A stretch of DNA of 64,000 nucleotides from an uncultured Alphaproteobacteria bacterium (GTDB taxonomy: Bacteria; Pseudomonadota; Alphaproteobacteria; MPNO01; UBA2964), in NCBI GenBank assembly GCA_951812775.1, contig OX638326.1:2429391-2493390 (forward strand), given 5' to 3'. The notes beneath the pieces are model-generated. The model searched no databases, was not told the origin of the DNA, and saw only the letters and a list, made by a program, of their open reading frames with translations. The position numbers and the translations under genes were made by a program. Within the stretch, counting starts at the first letter, position 1, and every line of letters begins with the position of its first letter. Shown piece after piece: positions 53,344-62,306 of this stretch.

Positions 53344-53991
53344 ATGCGTTTTTTCGGGGAAAATCTGTCCTGTATCCGGGGCGAGCGGCTGGTCTTTAGC
53401 GAGCTGGATTTCGCCATTGAACCAGGTGCCGCTTTGGTGCTTACCGGCAGCAATGGATCAGGCAAAACCAGTCTTTTACGCGTGATGGCCGGGCTGACAC
53501 GCCCGAGCGCCGGACAGCTCGGCTGGCAAGACGGGCCAATCACCGACGACCCCGAAACACATCACAGCCGACTGCATTATGTCGGGCATCTTGATGCCCT
53601 CAAGCCGGTTTTGTCAGTTCGGGAAAATCTGGCCACATGGTCACACCTCCATGGCGGCCCAGATAAAAAAATCACGTCAGCCTTAAAAAAACTGAGGCTG
53701 GAGGGATTTGAAAATATCCCTGGCCGCTATTTGTCAGCTGGTCAAAGACGACGACTTTCCCTCGCCCGATTGGTCGCCAGTGACGCACCGCTCTGGCTCC
53801 TTGATGAGCCGACCATCGCGCTTGACGCGCCGTCGGTCGATGCGGTCCGAAGCCTGATTGCCGAGCATCGTCGCAATGGTGGCATGGCGGTGATCGCGAC
53901 CAATGTGGATTTGGGTATAGCCGATACCAGTGAGCTTAACCTGCTAGATTTCGCCGCCGCCAATGAAGACATCTGGGAGGGCGTTACGTGA
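53344..53991 (+). CDS. ccmA: Heme exporter ATP-binding protein CcmA
   Basis: 215 residues. The Walker A is LVLTGSNGSGKTSLLRVMAG, the signature LSAGQRRRLSLARLVASDAP and the Walker B LWLLDEPTIALD. Start at ATG 53344 (MRFFGENLSCIRG), matching family length; an ORF from 53305 would add 13 residues. CcmA powers release of holo-CcmE from the CcmABCD complex at the inner membrane. First gene of the cytochrome c maturation operon; it overlaps ccmB by 4 nt. Confidence 0.94.
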   Translation: MRFFGENLSCIRGERLVFSELDFAIEPGAALVLTGSNGSGKTSLLRVMAGLTRPSAGQLGWQDGPITDDPETHHSRLHYVGHLDALKPVLSVRENLATWSHLHGGPDKKITSALKKLRLEGFENIPGRYLSAGQRRRLSLARLVASDAPLWLLDEPTIALDAPSVDAVRSLIAEHRRNGGMAVIATNVDLGIADTSELNLLDFAAANEDIWEGVT

Positions 53992-54653
53992 AGGCGCTCA
54001 CTCTCATACTTGGACGGGAAATTCGTTTGGCGCTGCGCCAGATCGGCGACAGCGCGATAATCGTGCTGTTTTTCGTTTTGGCCGCCGTCCTGTTTCCGTT
54101 TGGTGTTGGCCCGGAACCCAACATGTTGGCACGCATGGCCCCCGGCGGCGTCTGGGTGACTGCCCTGCTCGCCGCGATGCTCTCCTTCGAACGATTATTC
54201 ACCCCGGATTATGAAGATGGCAGCTTGGAGCAACTCGCCCTGGGACCCGCCCCATTGGAAATGGTCGCCCTGGCGAAAGCAGCAGCGCACTGGCTGACCA
54301 CCGGATTGCCGCTGATGATCGCCGCACCGCTGATCGCGGTGCTTTACCGCCTGCCGGACGCCGGCTATGGTGCGCTACTCATCACGATGGCGCTGGGTAC
54401 CCCAACGATTAGTCTTATCGGAACCATCGGCGCGGCGCTGACGCTTGGGTCCCGGCGTGGCGGTGTTTTGTTGTCCCTGCTGGTAATTCCACTCATCGTT
54501 CCAGTGCTGATCTTCGGTACAGCGGCAATAGATGCCGCCATCGGCGGATTCCCGGTACGTCAGCACCTTATGTTAATGGGTGGTTTTCTGCTGGGGGCCC
54601 TGGTTTTGACACCACTTGCAACTGCCGCGGCGCTTTGCCAGGCCCTCGAATAA
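53988..54653 (+). CDS. ccmB: Heme exporter membrane protein CcmB
   Basis: 221 residues with six hydrophobic segments. It begins LILGREIRLALRQIGDSAII, the usual cytosolic start. The acidic loop LSFERLFTPDYEDGSLEQLA is strongly conserved, and GGFLLGALVLTPLATAAALC ends the chain. Forms the membrane channel with CcmA. GTG start overlapping the ccmA stop. A 171-nt gap follows before ccmC, in which I see no gene. Confidence 0.94.
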   Translation: MKALTLILGREIRLALRQIGDSAIIVLFFVLAAVLFPFGVGPEPNMLARMAPGGVWVTALLAAMLSFERLFTPDYEDGSLEQLALGPAPLEMVALAKAAAHWLTTGLPLMIAAPLIAVLYRLPDAGYGALLITMALGTPTISLIGTIGAALTLGSRRGGVLLSLLVIPLIVPVLIFGTAAIDAAIGGFPVRQHLMLMGGFLLGALVLTPLATAAALCQALE

Positions 54654-54824
54654 GCCAAAAATTCAATTTGTTTGTATAAATACCCGGAAATCTCGGAATA
54701 TTATGGTTAACGAAACGTTCAACTCTATGTGTAACCAATTGTTTTTAACTTCACTTGATGTCACCAGCTCTCCATATATTCGGGAACCGGGCAAAAGTTA
54801 AGGCAAACTTGCCAACAGGGAATA

Positions 54825-55559
54825 ATGATACAGCAATACGCCAATCCAGCCCGGTTTAACCGCCTCGCCAAAACTCTAATGCCCTGGTTTGCCTGGCCTG
54901 CCGGCATCCTGATCGTGACGGGACTGTACTTTGCGCTGTTCAATTCACCGCCGGATTATCAACAGGGCGACACCGTCCGGATCATGTATGTCCATGTCCC
55001 CGCAGCCTGGATGGCACTCTTTGTGTATACCTCAATGGCGATATCAAGCGCTGTCGGGTTGATCTGGAAACATCCCCTGGCCCATCTGTCAGCACAGGCC
55101 GCCGCCCCAATTGGCGCCTGCTTTACCTTTATCTGTCTGTTGACCGGATCGCTCTGGGGCAAGCCCATGTGGGGAACCTGGTGGGTTTGGGACGCCAGAC
55201 TGACGTCAGTCTTGATCCTGTTCTTTCTCTATCTCGGTTTTATGGCGCTGCACAATGCGTTCGATGATCCGGCACGTGGTGAACGCTCCGCGGCTATCCT
55301 TGCGATTATCGGTTTTATCAACGTCCCGATTATCAAATTCTCTGTCGATTGGTGGAACACGCTGCACCAACCGGCCAGCGTCGTGAAAATGTCCGGCCCA
55401 GCGATTCATTCATCAATGCTGTACCCGCTCTTTATGATGGCAATAGGCTTTACGCTCTATTTCGGCGCCCTGCTCCTGCTCCGCATGAAGACATTAATGT
55501 TGGTGCGCCGAGCGTGCGGTATGAGCATGGCGCAACTTCATCAACAAGCGGCGGAATAG
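54825..55559 (+). CDS. ccmC: Heme exporter/handling protein CcmC
   Basis: 244 residues with six membrane segments. WGTWWVWDARLTSVLILFF is the tryptophan-rich WWD motif on the periplasmic side that binds heme. Conserved His residues flank it (VHVPAAWMALF, and NTLHQPASVVKMSGPAIHSS). CcmC loads heme onto CcmE. The ATG at 54825 follows a GGGAATAATG-type context. Confidence 0.95.
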   Translation: MIQQYANPARFNRLAKTLMPWFAWPAGILIVTGLYFALFNSPPDYQQGDTVRIMYVHVPAAWMALFVYTSMAISSAVGLIWKHPLAHLSAQAAAPIGACFTFICLLTGSLWGKPMWGTWWVWDARLTSVLILFFLYLGFMALHNAFDDPARGERSAAILAIIGFINVPIIKFSVDWWNTLHQPASVVKMSGPAIHSSMLYPLFMMAIGFTLYFGALLLLRMKTLMLVRRACGMSMAQLHQQAAE

Positions 55560-55569
55560 GAGGTCAGCA

Positions 55570-55776
55570 ATGCAAATGATTTCCGATTTTATCGCAATGG
55601 GCGGCTATGGCAGATTTATCTGGACCGCCTATGGCACTGCAGCAATTGTTCTCATCGGCCTGCTGATCATCTCGCTCCGCGAGTTGCGTACCACCACGGC
55701 TGAAGTGGAAGCCCTTGAAGCCAACTCACCGCGGCGACGGCGCACTCATACCGGCGATGAGGATGCGGCAACGTGA
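55570..55776 (+). CDS. ccmD: Heme exporter protein CcmD
   Basis: 68 residues with one membrane segment (GRFIWTAYGTAAIVLIGLLI) and a basic cytosolic tail (LEANSPRRRRTHTGDEDAAT). CcmD holds CcmC and CcmE together and helps release holo-CcmE. The position between ccmC and ccmE and the YGRFIWTAY start are typical. The stop overlaps ccmE by 4 nt. Confidence 0.9.
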   Translation: MQMISDFIAMGGYGRFIWTAYGTAAIVLIGLLIISLRELRTTTAEVEALEANSPRRRRTHTGDEDAAT

Positions 55777-56225
55777 CCCGTAAACAGCGCCGGATGAATT
55801 TTATAATTTTGGGGTTGCTGACACTTGGTGTCGCGGTGGCTCTGGTGCTGACCGCACTCAAGGACAAGATCGTTTTCTTTTACAGCCCGACGGATGTCGC
55901 AACGAAAAAAGAAATCCCCACAAACCAGCAGGTCCGGGTCGGCGGTTTGGTCAAGCAGGGCACCTGGAAAAAGCCAACCAATGGTCTGGTTCACAAATTC
56001 ACCGTCACCGATCTTCGGCACGATATTTCGATCTCCTATAAAGGAATCATTCCCGATATTTTTCGCGAAGGCCAAGGTGTTGTCGTTCTCGGTAAATTGC
56101 AGGCCGATGGAAATTTTCAGACCGATGAGGTTCTCGCCAAACATGATGAGAAATATATGCCGCCCGAGGTTGCCGAGGCTTTGAAGAAATCCGGCAAATG
56201 GAAACACACGGAAGACGCTAAATGA
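55773..56225 (+). CDS. ccmE: Periplasmic heme chaperone CcmE
   Basis: 150 residues. It starts with a basic cytosolic stub and one membrane anchor (NFIILGLLTLGVAVALVLTA). An OB-fold domain follows (VRVGGLVKQGTWKKPTNGLV). The heme-binding His lies in DEVLAKHDEKYMPPEVAEAL, the standard motif. Carries heme from CcmC to CcmF/CcmH in the periplasm. GTG start overlapping ccmD. Confidence 0.95.
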   Translation: MTRKQRRMNFIILGLLTLGVAVALVLTALKDKIVFFYSPTDVATKKEIPTNQQVRVGGLVKQGTWKKPTNGLVHKFTVTDLRHDISISYKGIIPDIFREGQGVVVLGKLQADGNFQTDEVLAKHDEKYMPPEVAEALKKSGKWKHTEDAK

Positions 56226-58231
56226 TCGCGGAAATCGGACAGTTCGCCCTTATTCTCGCTCTGGTCATCGGGATTGTTCAGGGCACCCTGCCACTGGCCG
56301 GTGCAGCCCTTAACCGGGCACAGTGGGTAGCCGTTGCCCGCCCCGCCGCACGCGGCCAGTCCCTGTTCGTGATTATCGCCTTCTTCTGTCTGATGCATGC
56401 CTATGTGACATCGGATTTTTCGGTCGCCAATGTCGCCCAGAATTCGCACACGCTGAAACCTATGCTCTATAAAGTTTCCGGTGTCTGGGGAAATCATGAA
56501 GGCTCAATGGTGCTCTGGGTTGCGATCCTCGCCTTATTTGGGCTTGCGGTGGCGGAGTTCGGAACCGGCCTGCCGCCCACACTCCGGGCAAGAGTGCTGG
56601 CGATCCAGGGTTTGATTGGCGTCGCGTTTCTGGCCTTTATCCTTTTCACCTCCAACCCGTTTCTGCGTCTTGATCCGGCGCCTCTGGAGGGCAACGGTCT
56701 CAACCCAATTCTGCAAGATCCCGGCCTCGCCTTTCACCCGCCCTTTCTCTATCTCGGTTATGTCGGGTTTTCGATGGCGTTTTCCTTCGCCGTTGCCGCC
56801 CTGATCGAAGGACGTGTCGACCCTGCCTGGGCACGTTGGGTACGGCCCTGGACATTAGCCGCTTGGTGCGCCCTGACGGTCGGTATCGCGCTGGGCAGCT
56901 GGTGGGCCTATTACGAACTCGGCTGGGGCGGCTGGTGGTTCTGGGACCCGGTTGAGAATGCCTCCTTTATTCCCTGGCTGGTCGGTACCGCATTGCTGCA
57001 TTCAGCGATCGTTGTCGAAAAACGTGACGCGCTAAAAAGCTGGACCATCCTGCTGGCGATCCTTGCCTTCTCTATGTCACTGCTCGGAACATTCCTCGTG
57101 CGCTCGGGCGTTCTGACCTCGGTCCATGCCTTTGCCAGTGACCCCGAACGTGGGGTCTTTATTCTCGGACTTCTGGTTTTCGTCATCGGCGGCTCACTAA
57201 CGCTCTACGCCATCCGCGCGCCGGGACTTAAAGGCGGTGGGTTGTTTGCGCCGATTTCCCGTGAAGGCGCACTGGTGCTCAACAACCTGCTCCTGACAAC
57301 GGGAGCTGCGGTCGTCCTGCTGGGCACGCTTTATCCTTTGATCCTCGATGCCTTTGGCGGCGGCAAGGTATCTGTTGGCCCGCCTTTCTTTAATGCGACC
57401 TTCGTCCCCTTGATGGTACCAGTCATGTTAGCAGCCGTCGTCGGCGCCATGCTGAGCTGGAAGCGCGCTGATATCGGCGCCGTCCTGAGCCGACTGAAAA
57501 TCGCTTTTTATGTTGCGCTGATAGGAGTTGGCGTCACCGGTTGGTTCGCTGGCAGTCTGCATGATATGCTTGCTGCTGGTGGAATTGGGATCGCTGCCTG
57601 GTTGATAGTCGGGAGCGCTGTCGAAATCGCTGAACGTACGGCCCTGTTTAAGGGACCCCTTTCCAATAGCCTGCGTCGCGCCGCGGGACTGCCACGGTCC
57701 GCCTGGGGAATGGCCATCGCGCATGGCGCGCTGGGTATTATGGTCGCGGGTGTCACAGCATCTTCAGCCTGGCGGGTCGAAAAAATTCAATTGATGGCAC
57801 CCGGCGATACGATCACCGTATCTGGATACTCGCTGAAGTTTGAGGGCGCCAAACAGATCAAAGGCCCCAACTATCATGGCGAACGCGGCATCTTTACGGT
57901 CACCAGAGACGGTAAAACGATCACCGCGCTGACCCCTGAGAAACGCGAATATCCCGCCGAACGAAGCCAAACCACGGAAGCCGGCATCCTGACAATGGTA
58001 AGTGGCGATTTATATGCGGTGCTCGGTGACAAAAGCACAAAACAATCCAAGGGAGGTGCCGCCTGGAGTACACGCATTTATTTTAACCCACTGGTCGCCT
58101 GGATATGGGTTGGCGCGATTTTGATGGCGGGCGGCGGCCTCGTGTCTCTTACGGACCGGCGTCATCGCATTGGCGCCCCAAAAACCGCCAGCAAGCACAA
58201 CAGCACCCAACCCGCTGAAGTCGGTGCCTGA
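56222..58231 (+). CDS. ccmF: Cytochrome c heme lyase subunit CcmF
   Basis: 669 residues with many membrane segments. The WWD motif GWGGWWFWDPVENASFIPWL binds heme, and the early VSGVWGNHEGSMVLWV is conserved. His residues before and after these motifs serve as heme ligands. CcmF ligates heme to apocytochrome c with CcmH and CcmI. Overlaps ccmE by 4 nt, and the ccmG start follows its stop by one base. Confidence 0.96.
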   Translation: MIAEIGQFALILALVIGIVQGTLPLAGAALNRAQWVAVARPAARGQSLFVIIAFFCLMHAYVTSDFSVANVAQNSHTLKPMLYKVSGVWGNHEGSMVLWVAILALFGLAVAEFGTGLPPTLRARVLAIQGLIGVAFLAFILFTSNPFLRLDPAPLEGNGLNPILQDPGLAFHPPFLYLGYVGFSMAFSFAVAALIEGRVDPAWARWVRPWTLAAWCALTVGIALGSWWAYYELGWGGWWFWDPVENASFIPWLVGTALLHSAIVVEKRDALKSWTILLAILAFSMSLLGTFLVRSGVLTSVHAFASDPERGVFILGLLVFVIGGSLTLYAIRAPGLKGGGLFAPISREGALVLNNLLLTTGAAVVLLGTLYPLILDAFGGGKVSVGPPFFNATFVPLMVPVMLAAVVGAMLSWKRADIGAVLSRLKIAFYVALIGVGVTGWFAGSLHDMLAAGGIGIAAWLIVGSAVEIAERTALFKGPLSNSLRRAAGLPRSAWGMAIAHGALGIMVAGVTASSAWRVEKIQLMAPGDTITVSGYSLKFEGAKQIKGPNYHGERGIFTVTRDGKTITALTPEKREYPAERSQTTEAGILTMVSGDLYAVLGDKSTKQSKGGAAWSTRIYFNPLVAWIWVGAILMAGGGLVSLTDRRHRIGAPKTASKHNSTQPAEVGA

Positions 58232-58232
58232 G

Positions 58233-58784
58233 ATGACCGCGAATTTACGTCTCGGCTATTTTCTGCCGGTTGTTATCGTTCTAGCACTCGCGGTGATCTT
58301 CTGGTCGTATCTCGGCGAAATAAGAGACGGTAAATCCATTCAGGACCTACCCTCCGCTCTCATCGACAAGCCGGCGCCCACCTTTAAGCTCCCCGGTATC
58401 GTTCCGAATGATAAAGGTTTCGATAGCGCCAGCCTCAAAGGCAAAGTCTCGCTCGTTAATGTCTGGGCAAGCTGGTGTTTGCCCTGCCGCATCGAACATC
58501 CAAGAATTATGCAGCTTGCGCGTGAAGGGGTGCCAATTTACGGCATCAACTATAAGGACAAGGTAGAAGCCGCGAAGGGGTTCCTCTCTGAACTCGGCAA
58601 TCCCTATAAAGCGATCGGTGCTGACCGGACTGGAAAGGTTGCCATCGACTGGGGAGTCTATGGCTATCCTGAGACCTTTGTGGTCGACACGAAAGGCCAC
58701 ATCCGATACCGCCATGTAGGCCCGATCATGGCGGATGATCTTGCCAACAAAATTCGTCCGCTGATCAAGGCCCTCAGCAAATGA
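58233..58784 (+). CDS. ccmG: Thiol:disulfide interchange protein CcmG/DsbE
   Basis: About 183 residues. One membrane anchor (LGYFLPVVIVLALAVIFWSY) precedes a thioredoxin domain with the active-site CxxC in NVWASWCLPCRIEHPRIMQL. GVYGYPETFVVDTKGHIRYR contains the cis-proline region. It reduces apocytochrome c and CcmH thiols. Start 58233 (MTANLRLGYF) chosen because it follows the ccmF stop. A longer frame begins inside ccmF. Confidence 0.94.
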   Translation: MTANLRLGYFLPVVIVLALAVIFWSYLGEIRDGKSIQDLPSALIDKPAPTFKLPGIVPNDKGFDSASLKGKVSLVNVWASWCLPCRIEHPRIMQLAREGVPIYGINYKDKVEAAKGFLSELGNPYKAIGADRTGKVAIDWGVYGYPETFVVDTKGHIRYRHVGPIMADDLANKIRPLIKALSK

Positions 58785-59263
58785 GGAATGGTTTTTTCTC
58801 CATTGCGATACTTGCCGCCTTTATGGCGACGTTCTCGGCGCGCACCGTGGAGCCAAGCGAAGTTCTTAAAGACCCGATATTGGAACAACGCGCGCGGGCC
58901 TTGAGCCAAAATCTGCGTTGCCTGGTTTGTCAAAACCAGTCGATTGATGATTCAAATGCCGATCTCGCCCGTGACCTCCGGGTCGTCGTCCGCGAACGGC
59001 TGACCGCCGGCGATACTGATGACCAGATCATCGACTTCGTGGTCGCGCGTTATGGTGAGTTTGTTCTGCTGAAACCACCGGTAAATGCCCGCACCATGCT
59101 GTTATGGGGTGGCCCCGCCCTGGTTCTGCTGTTTGGTGCGCTGGGTCTGGTCTTATGGTTCCGTCGCCGCACAACCACCTCTACAGAAGGGTTGAGCGCG
59201 GAAGAAGAGAAACGGCTGGCTGCCTTGGTCGACGATACAGCCGTTAAGGGAGAATCCGACTGA
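58781..59263 (+). CDS. ccmH: Cytochrome c-type biogenesis protein CcmH
   Basis: 160 residues with a signal peptide, a periplasmic helical domain holding the redox pair in QNLRCLVCQNQSIDDSNADL (LRCxxC) and one C-terminal membrane segment (LLWGGPALVLLFGALGLVLW). It reduces or presents apocytochrome c for the CcmF lyase. It overlaps ccmG by 4 nt and ccmI by one base. Confidence 0.95.
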   Translation: MRNGFFSIAILAAFMATFSARTVEPSEVLKDPILEQRARALSQNLRCLVCQNQSIDDSNADLARDLRVVVRERLTAGDTDDQIIDFVVARYGEFVLLKPPVNARTMLLWGGPALVLLFGALGLVLWFRRRTTTSTEGLSAEEEKRLAALVDDTAVKGESD

Positions 59264-60711
59264 TGGTGTGGATGATCCTTACCGCAATGGCCGCCCTTGC
59301 GCTGGTGCTTATTCTGCGACCCCTTCTCCGCCGCGAAAAAGAGGGTCCAAACCGTGCAGAATATGACACACGCATTTACAAGGATCAGCTGGCCGAGCTT
59401 GAGCGCGACACCGCCCGGGGGGTCATTACGAAAGACGCCGCCAGCGCCGCCAGAACGGAAATCGCCCGACGGCTGCTGGCCGCAGATGAAGAAGTCAAGG
59501 CAACTTCCGCCGCCTCTCAACAGTCTTCCGGCAAGGTTGTTGCCGCCATCGTCGGCTGTGCCATTCCGGTTCTGGCCCTCGGAACATACGCCATGCTGGG
59601 GTCACCCCAACTCCCCGGCCAAACTGGTGCTGAGTTGCAGGCCAAGGCCAAAGCCCTGCAAGACAGTAAATCTGCGAACGCCGCCCCTGACCTGAATACG
59701 ATCGTAGCTCAACTCGCCGCCCGGCTGGAGCGGCGCCCGGATGACCTTGAAGGGTGGCGGCTTTATGCCCGTTCTCTCGTCGGCATGCGGCGTTTTGCGG
59801 ATGCGGTCGCCGCCTATCAGCGGGCCACAACTCTGGCGCCCAAGAATGCTGACTTGTGGTCGCAAATGGCGGAAGCACAGATCACGGCTGCGGGAGGCAG
59901 CGTGACACCGGCGGCGCGACAAACCCTTGAAAAGGCACTGCTGGTTGACCCTGCAGAACCGCGCGCGCGTTACTATGTCGGGTTGGCAGCACGCCAGGCC
60001 GGAGCGATCAAGCAGGCGCTGAAAATCTGGCTCGATCTTGAAGCAGATTCGGCCCCCAGCGCCCCCTGGTGCAAGATTCTCGGAGAACGTATTGCGAAGA
60101 CCGCCAAGGACAACGGCATATCTGCCGACCAGCTTGCATCTATGCGCAAGAGCGCTGGAACAAATACGGCCAGCAGCAATAATCAGGTTGCGGAGAACAC
60201 CCGACCACCCGGCCCGACAGCAGAGGATGTCAAAGCCGCCCAGCAAATGTCAGCGAAAGACCGCCTGACCATGATCCGCGGCATGGTCGGACGGCTGGCA
60301 GAAAAAATGGAGGACGACCCGAAAAATGCCGAGGGCTGGCTGCGTCTCGGACGATCCTATGAAGTCCTCAACGATCCCGCTAAATCTCGCGATGCCTACG
60401 CCAAAGCTGCAGCGCTAAAACCCAAAGACCTGTCCGTGCTCACTGCCTATGCCGGCGCAATCGCAAAAGCAGCAGAACAAAATGCGCCGATGCCAAAGGT
60501 CTTGGCCGATGTTTCAGAACGTATCCTCGCCCTGCAGCCGACACATGGTGGCGCGCTGTGGTTTAGCGGTATTGCCAAAATGAAGGTCGGCGATAAGCTC
60601 GGCGCCCGCGAACGGTGGACCCGGCTGCTCGCTATCCTCGACCCCAAAGGAGCGCAACACGCACAGGTCCTGGAACGGATTAAGGCATTGGGGCTACCGC
60701 CCAAACCATGA
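59263..60711 (+). CDS. ccmI: Cytochrome c-type biogenesis protein CcmI
   Basis: 482 residues. Two N-terminal membrane segments (VWMILTAMAALALVLILRPL, then VVAAIVGCAIPVLALGTYAM) flank a cytosolic zipper-like loop. The C-terminal 350 residues are TPR repeats in the periplasm (EGWRLYARSLVGMRRFADAV; EGWLRLGRSYEVLNDPAKSR). CcmI captures the C-terminal helix of apocytochrome c. End of the intact operon. Its stop overlaps the start of the broken Sel1 gene. Confidence 0.92.
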   Translation: MVWMILTAMAALALVLILRPLLRREKEGPNRAEYDTRIYKDQLAELERDTARGVITKDAASAARTEIARRLLAADEEVKATSAASQQSSGKVVAAIVGCAIPVLALGTYAMLGSPQLPGQTGAELQAKAKALQDSKSANAAPDLNTIVAQLAARLERRPDDLEGWRLYARSLVGMRRFADAVAAYQRATTLAPKNADLWSQMAEAQITAAGGSVTPAARQTLEKALLVDPAEPRARYYVGLAARQAGAIKQALKIWLDLEADSAPSAPWCKILGERIAKTAKDNGISADQLASMRKSAGTNTASSNNQVAENTRPPGPTAEDVKAAQQMSAKDRLTMIRGMVGRLAEKMEDDPKNAEGWLRLGRSYEVLNDPAKSRDAYAKAAALKPKDLSVLTAYAGAIAKAAEQNAPMPKVLADVSERILALQPTHGGALWFSGIAKMKVGDKLGARERWTRLLAILDPKGAQHAQVLERIKALGLPPKP

Positions 60712-60960
60712 TCCGGCAATTTGTCCGTCTATTGCCGATCGGGCTTTTAGCGACAAGTTTCAACGCACAGCTGTCATTGGCCGATTTTGCCGCCGGGGCG
60801 CAGGCCTATGACAGCGGTGATTATAAGACCGCCTATACCGAATGACAGACCGCGGCGCGATGGTTGCCCTGGCCGATCTCTATCAGCGGGGAATTGACGG
60901 TATTTCCGATATCGCGAAAGCTTTTCACTGGTACAAACGCGCTGCGCTTAAGAGAAATGC
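60708..60960 (+). pseudogene. Sel1/TPR-repeat secreted protein, 5' remnant with nonsense and frame change
   Basis: ATG at 60708 overlaps the ccmI stop. A signal peptide (VRLLPIGLLATSFNAQLSLA) leads into FAAGAQAYDSGDYKTAYTE, then a TGA at 60843-60845 where Trp (TEWQ) would be expected. In another frame it continues with GAMVALADLYQRG and IAKAFHWYKRAALKRNA, a typical Sel1 repeat. So the gene has a nonsense change and a deletion of a few codons, and its 3' part is replaced by the phage-like segment. Envelope Sel1 proteins at this position follow ccm genes in some relatives, by recollection. Confidence 0.75.
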
Positions 60961-61975
60961 AATGGGAATTATATCGCAAAGTAACATAGCTAATCTGCGT
61001 CCGGCTTGGGCTTTCAAGATTGGCGATGGGGATGTGTTTATCGCAAACTCGAATGAGGTCCACGGTGTTACTCCAGCCGAAACAGACGGGACCCGATACT
61101 CAATCGTCTCTTACGTTCAGCCTAACCTAGCTTCTAAAGCAAATTTCAATAGTGCTTATCCGCCTAAATCAGCGAGACCGAAGTTCCGTACTGACCGATA
61201 TCAGATCGCAATTCCATCCTATCGGCGAGATAAGACTATCGCGCATAAGACGCTGGCATTTCTAGAACGTCATCGGATTAATCCTAAAAGGGTCACCATT
61301 TTCGTTGCAGACGATAGCGAGGGTGCCAAATACAAGAGGGCACTGGTCAATAATCCATACCAAAACATCGTGGTCGCTCGTCCGGGCATAAAAGAGGTTC
61401 GCAACTTTATGTGGGAGTATTACCCCGAGGGGACACCTGTTGTTTTTATGGATGACGATATAGGTGATATTAAAATCCTCGACACAATACAGTCGCTGAA
61501 ACCCGTCGATGACCTTTACGCAGATATTGTCTCAGCAGGTTTTAACGCGATGCGCGAGAACCATGCTTACCTCTGGGGACTATATTCTGTCGCTAACGCC
61601 GGATTTATGTCTGGGTCGATAAACAAAGAATATGATGAAGAGACCGTTCAGGAACGCATTGCCGTCGGTAACTGCTTCATAGCAGGAGTTTTCTATGGGG
61701 CGATTATACGACACGCCCCAAAACTGCTCGTCCACAATGCCGATAAGGAAGATTACGAGAGATCAGTTCTTCATTTCATTAAAGATGGAAGAGTTGTCCG
61801 GCTTGAATTCGCAACTACAGATACAAAGGCATATCAGGGTAAAGGAGGTCTGGTCGATCAGAGAACTTCGGAGAGTTCGCATCAATCGGCAGAATATATG
61901 CTTCAGACCTATCCCAAATATGTGCGTGATATGGGTACTCGAAAATCCGGTCAGCGTGAAATTAGGTTGGTTTAA
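60842..61975 (+). CDS. Chimeric ORF: Sel1 remnant fused to a TET/JBP-like dioxygenase tail and a TET-associated glycosyltransferase (TAGT)-like domain
   Basis: 377 residues in one open frame. Residues 1-40 are Sel1 sequence. From about residue 44 a new origin starts. AWAFKIGDGDVFIANSNEVH then GVTPAETDGTRYSIVSYVQ looks like the end of a 2OG-Fe(II) oxygenase fold of TET/JBP type (distal His, then Arg). From about 117, YQIAIPSYRRDKTIAHKTLA, KRVTIFVADDSEGAKYKRAL and GTPVVFMDDDIGDIKILD form a GT-A-like nucleotide-sugar fold with DDD, resembling the TAGT domain. In phages such pairs hydroxylate and then glycosylate modified pyrimidines in DNA. The ribosome start is uncertain. Confidence 0.6.
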   Translation: MTDRGAMVALADLYQRGIDGISDIAKAFHWYKRAALKRNAMGIISQSNIANLRPAWAFKIGDGDVFIANSNEVHGVTPAETDGTRYSIVSYVQPNLASKANFNSAYPPKSARPKFRTDRYQIAIPSYRRDKTIAHKTLAFLERHRINPKRVTIFVADDSEGAKYKRALVNNPYQNIVVARPGIKEVRNFMWEYYPEGTPVVFMDDDIGDIKILDTIQSLKPVDDLYADIVSAGFNAMRENHAYLWGLYSVANAGFMSGSINKEYDEETVQERIAVGNCFIAGVFYGAIIRHAPKLLVHNADKEDYERSVLHFIKDGRVVRLEFATTDTKAYQGKGGLVDQRTSESSHQSAEYMLQTYPKYVRDMGTRKSGQREIRLV

Positions 61976-62215
61976 AACACTTTACGAAACTTGGGCAATG
62001 AGAGCTTCAGAAACCTTGATAAATTTGTAGAAGTGGGTACCAATTCAGGTACCGAAAAATTCCCTCACCGTTACCCATAAAACAAAAAGGTGGCTCTAGC
62101 CAAATGGAAAAGCAGGGTAAAATTGTGCTTAAAAAAATAGGATAAGTATATGATATAATTAGTAGAATCCGTCTGACTCCGCTATAATGAAGTCATAGAA
62201 ATATGGGGTGTTCAA
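61976..62215. other. AT-rich intergenic stretch
   Basis: No gene or RNA recognised. It is markedly AT-rich, including a run of seven A near 62131 and a TATAAT at 62184-62188 region that could serve the downstream interrupted gene. Confidence 0.4.
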
Positions 62216-62306
62216 ATGCTAAATTCTACTGCGGTTTGTTACTATGATGATGCTGAAAAGCTGGCTGAATTAGCCGAGATTGCTCGTTCAATGGGAATAA
62301 CCATTT

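Noticed and set aside
54654-54824. Small frame between ccmB and ccmC
   Set aside because: It starts inside ccmB in another frame and shows no coding features. The gap looks like a plain leader of ccmC.
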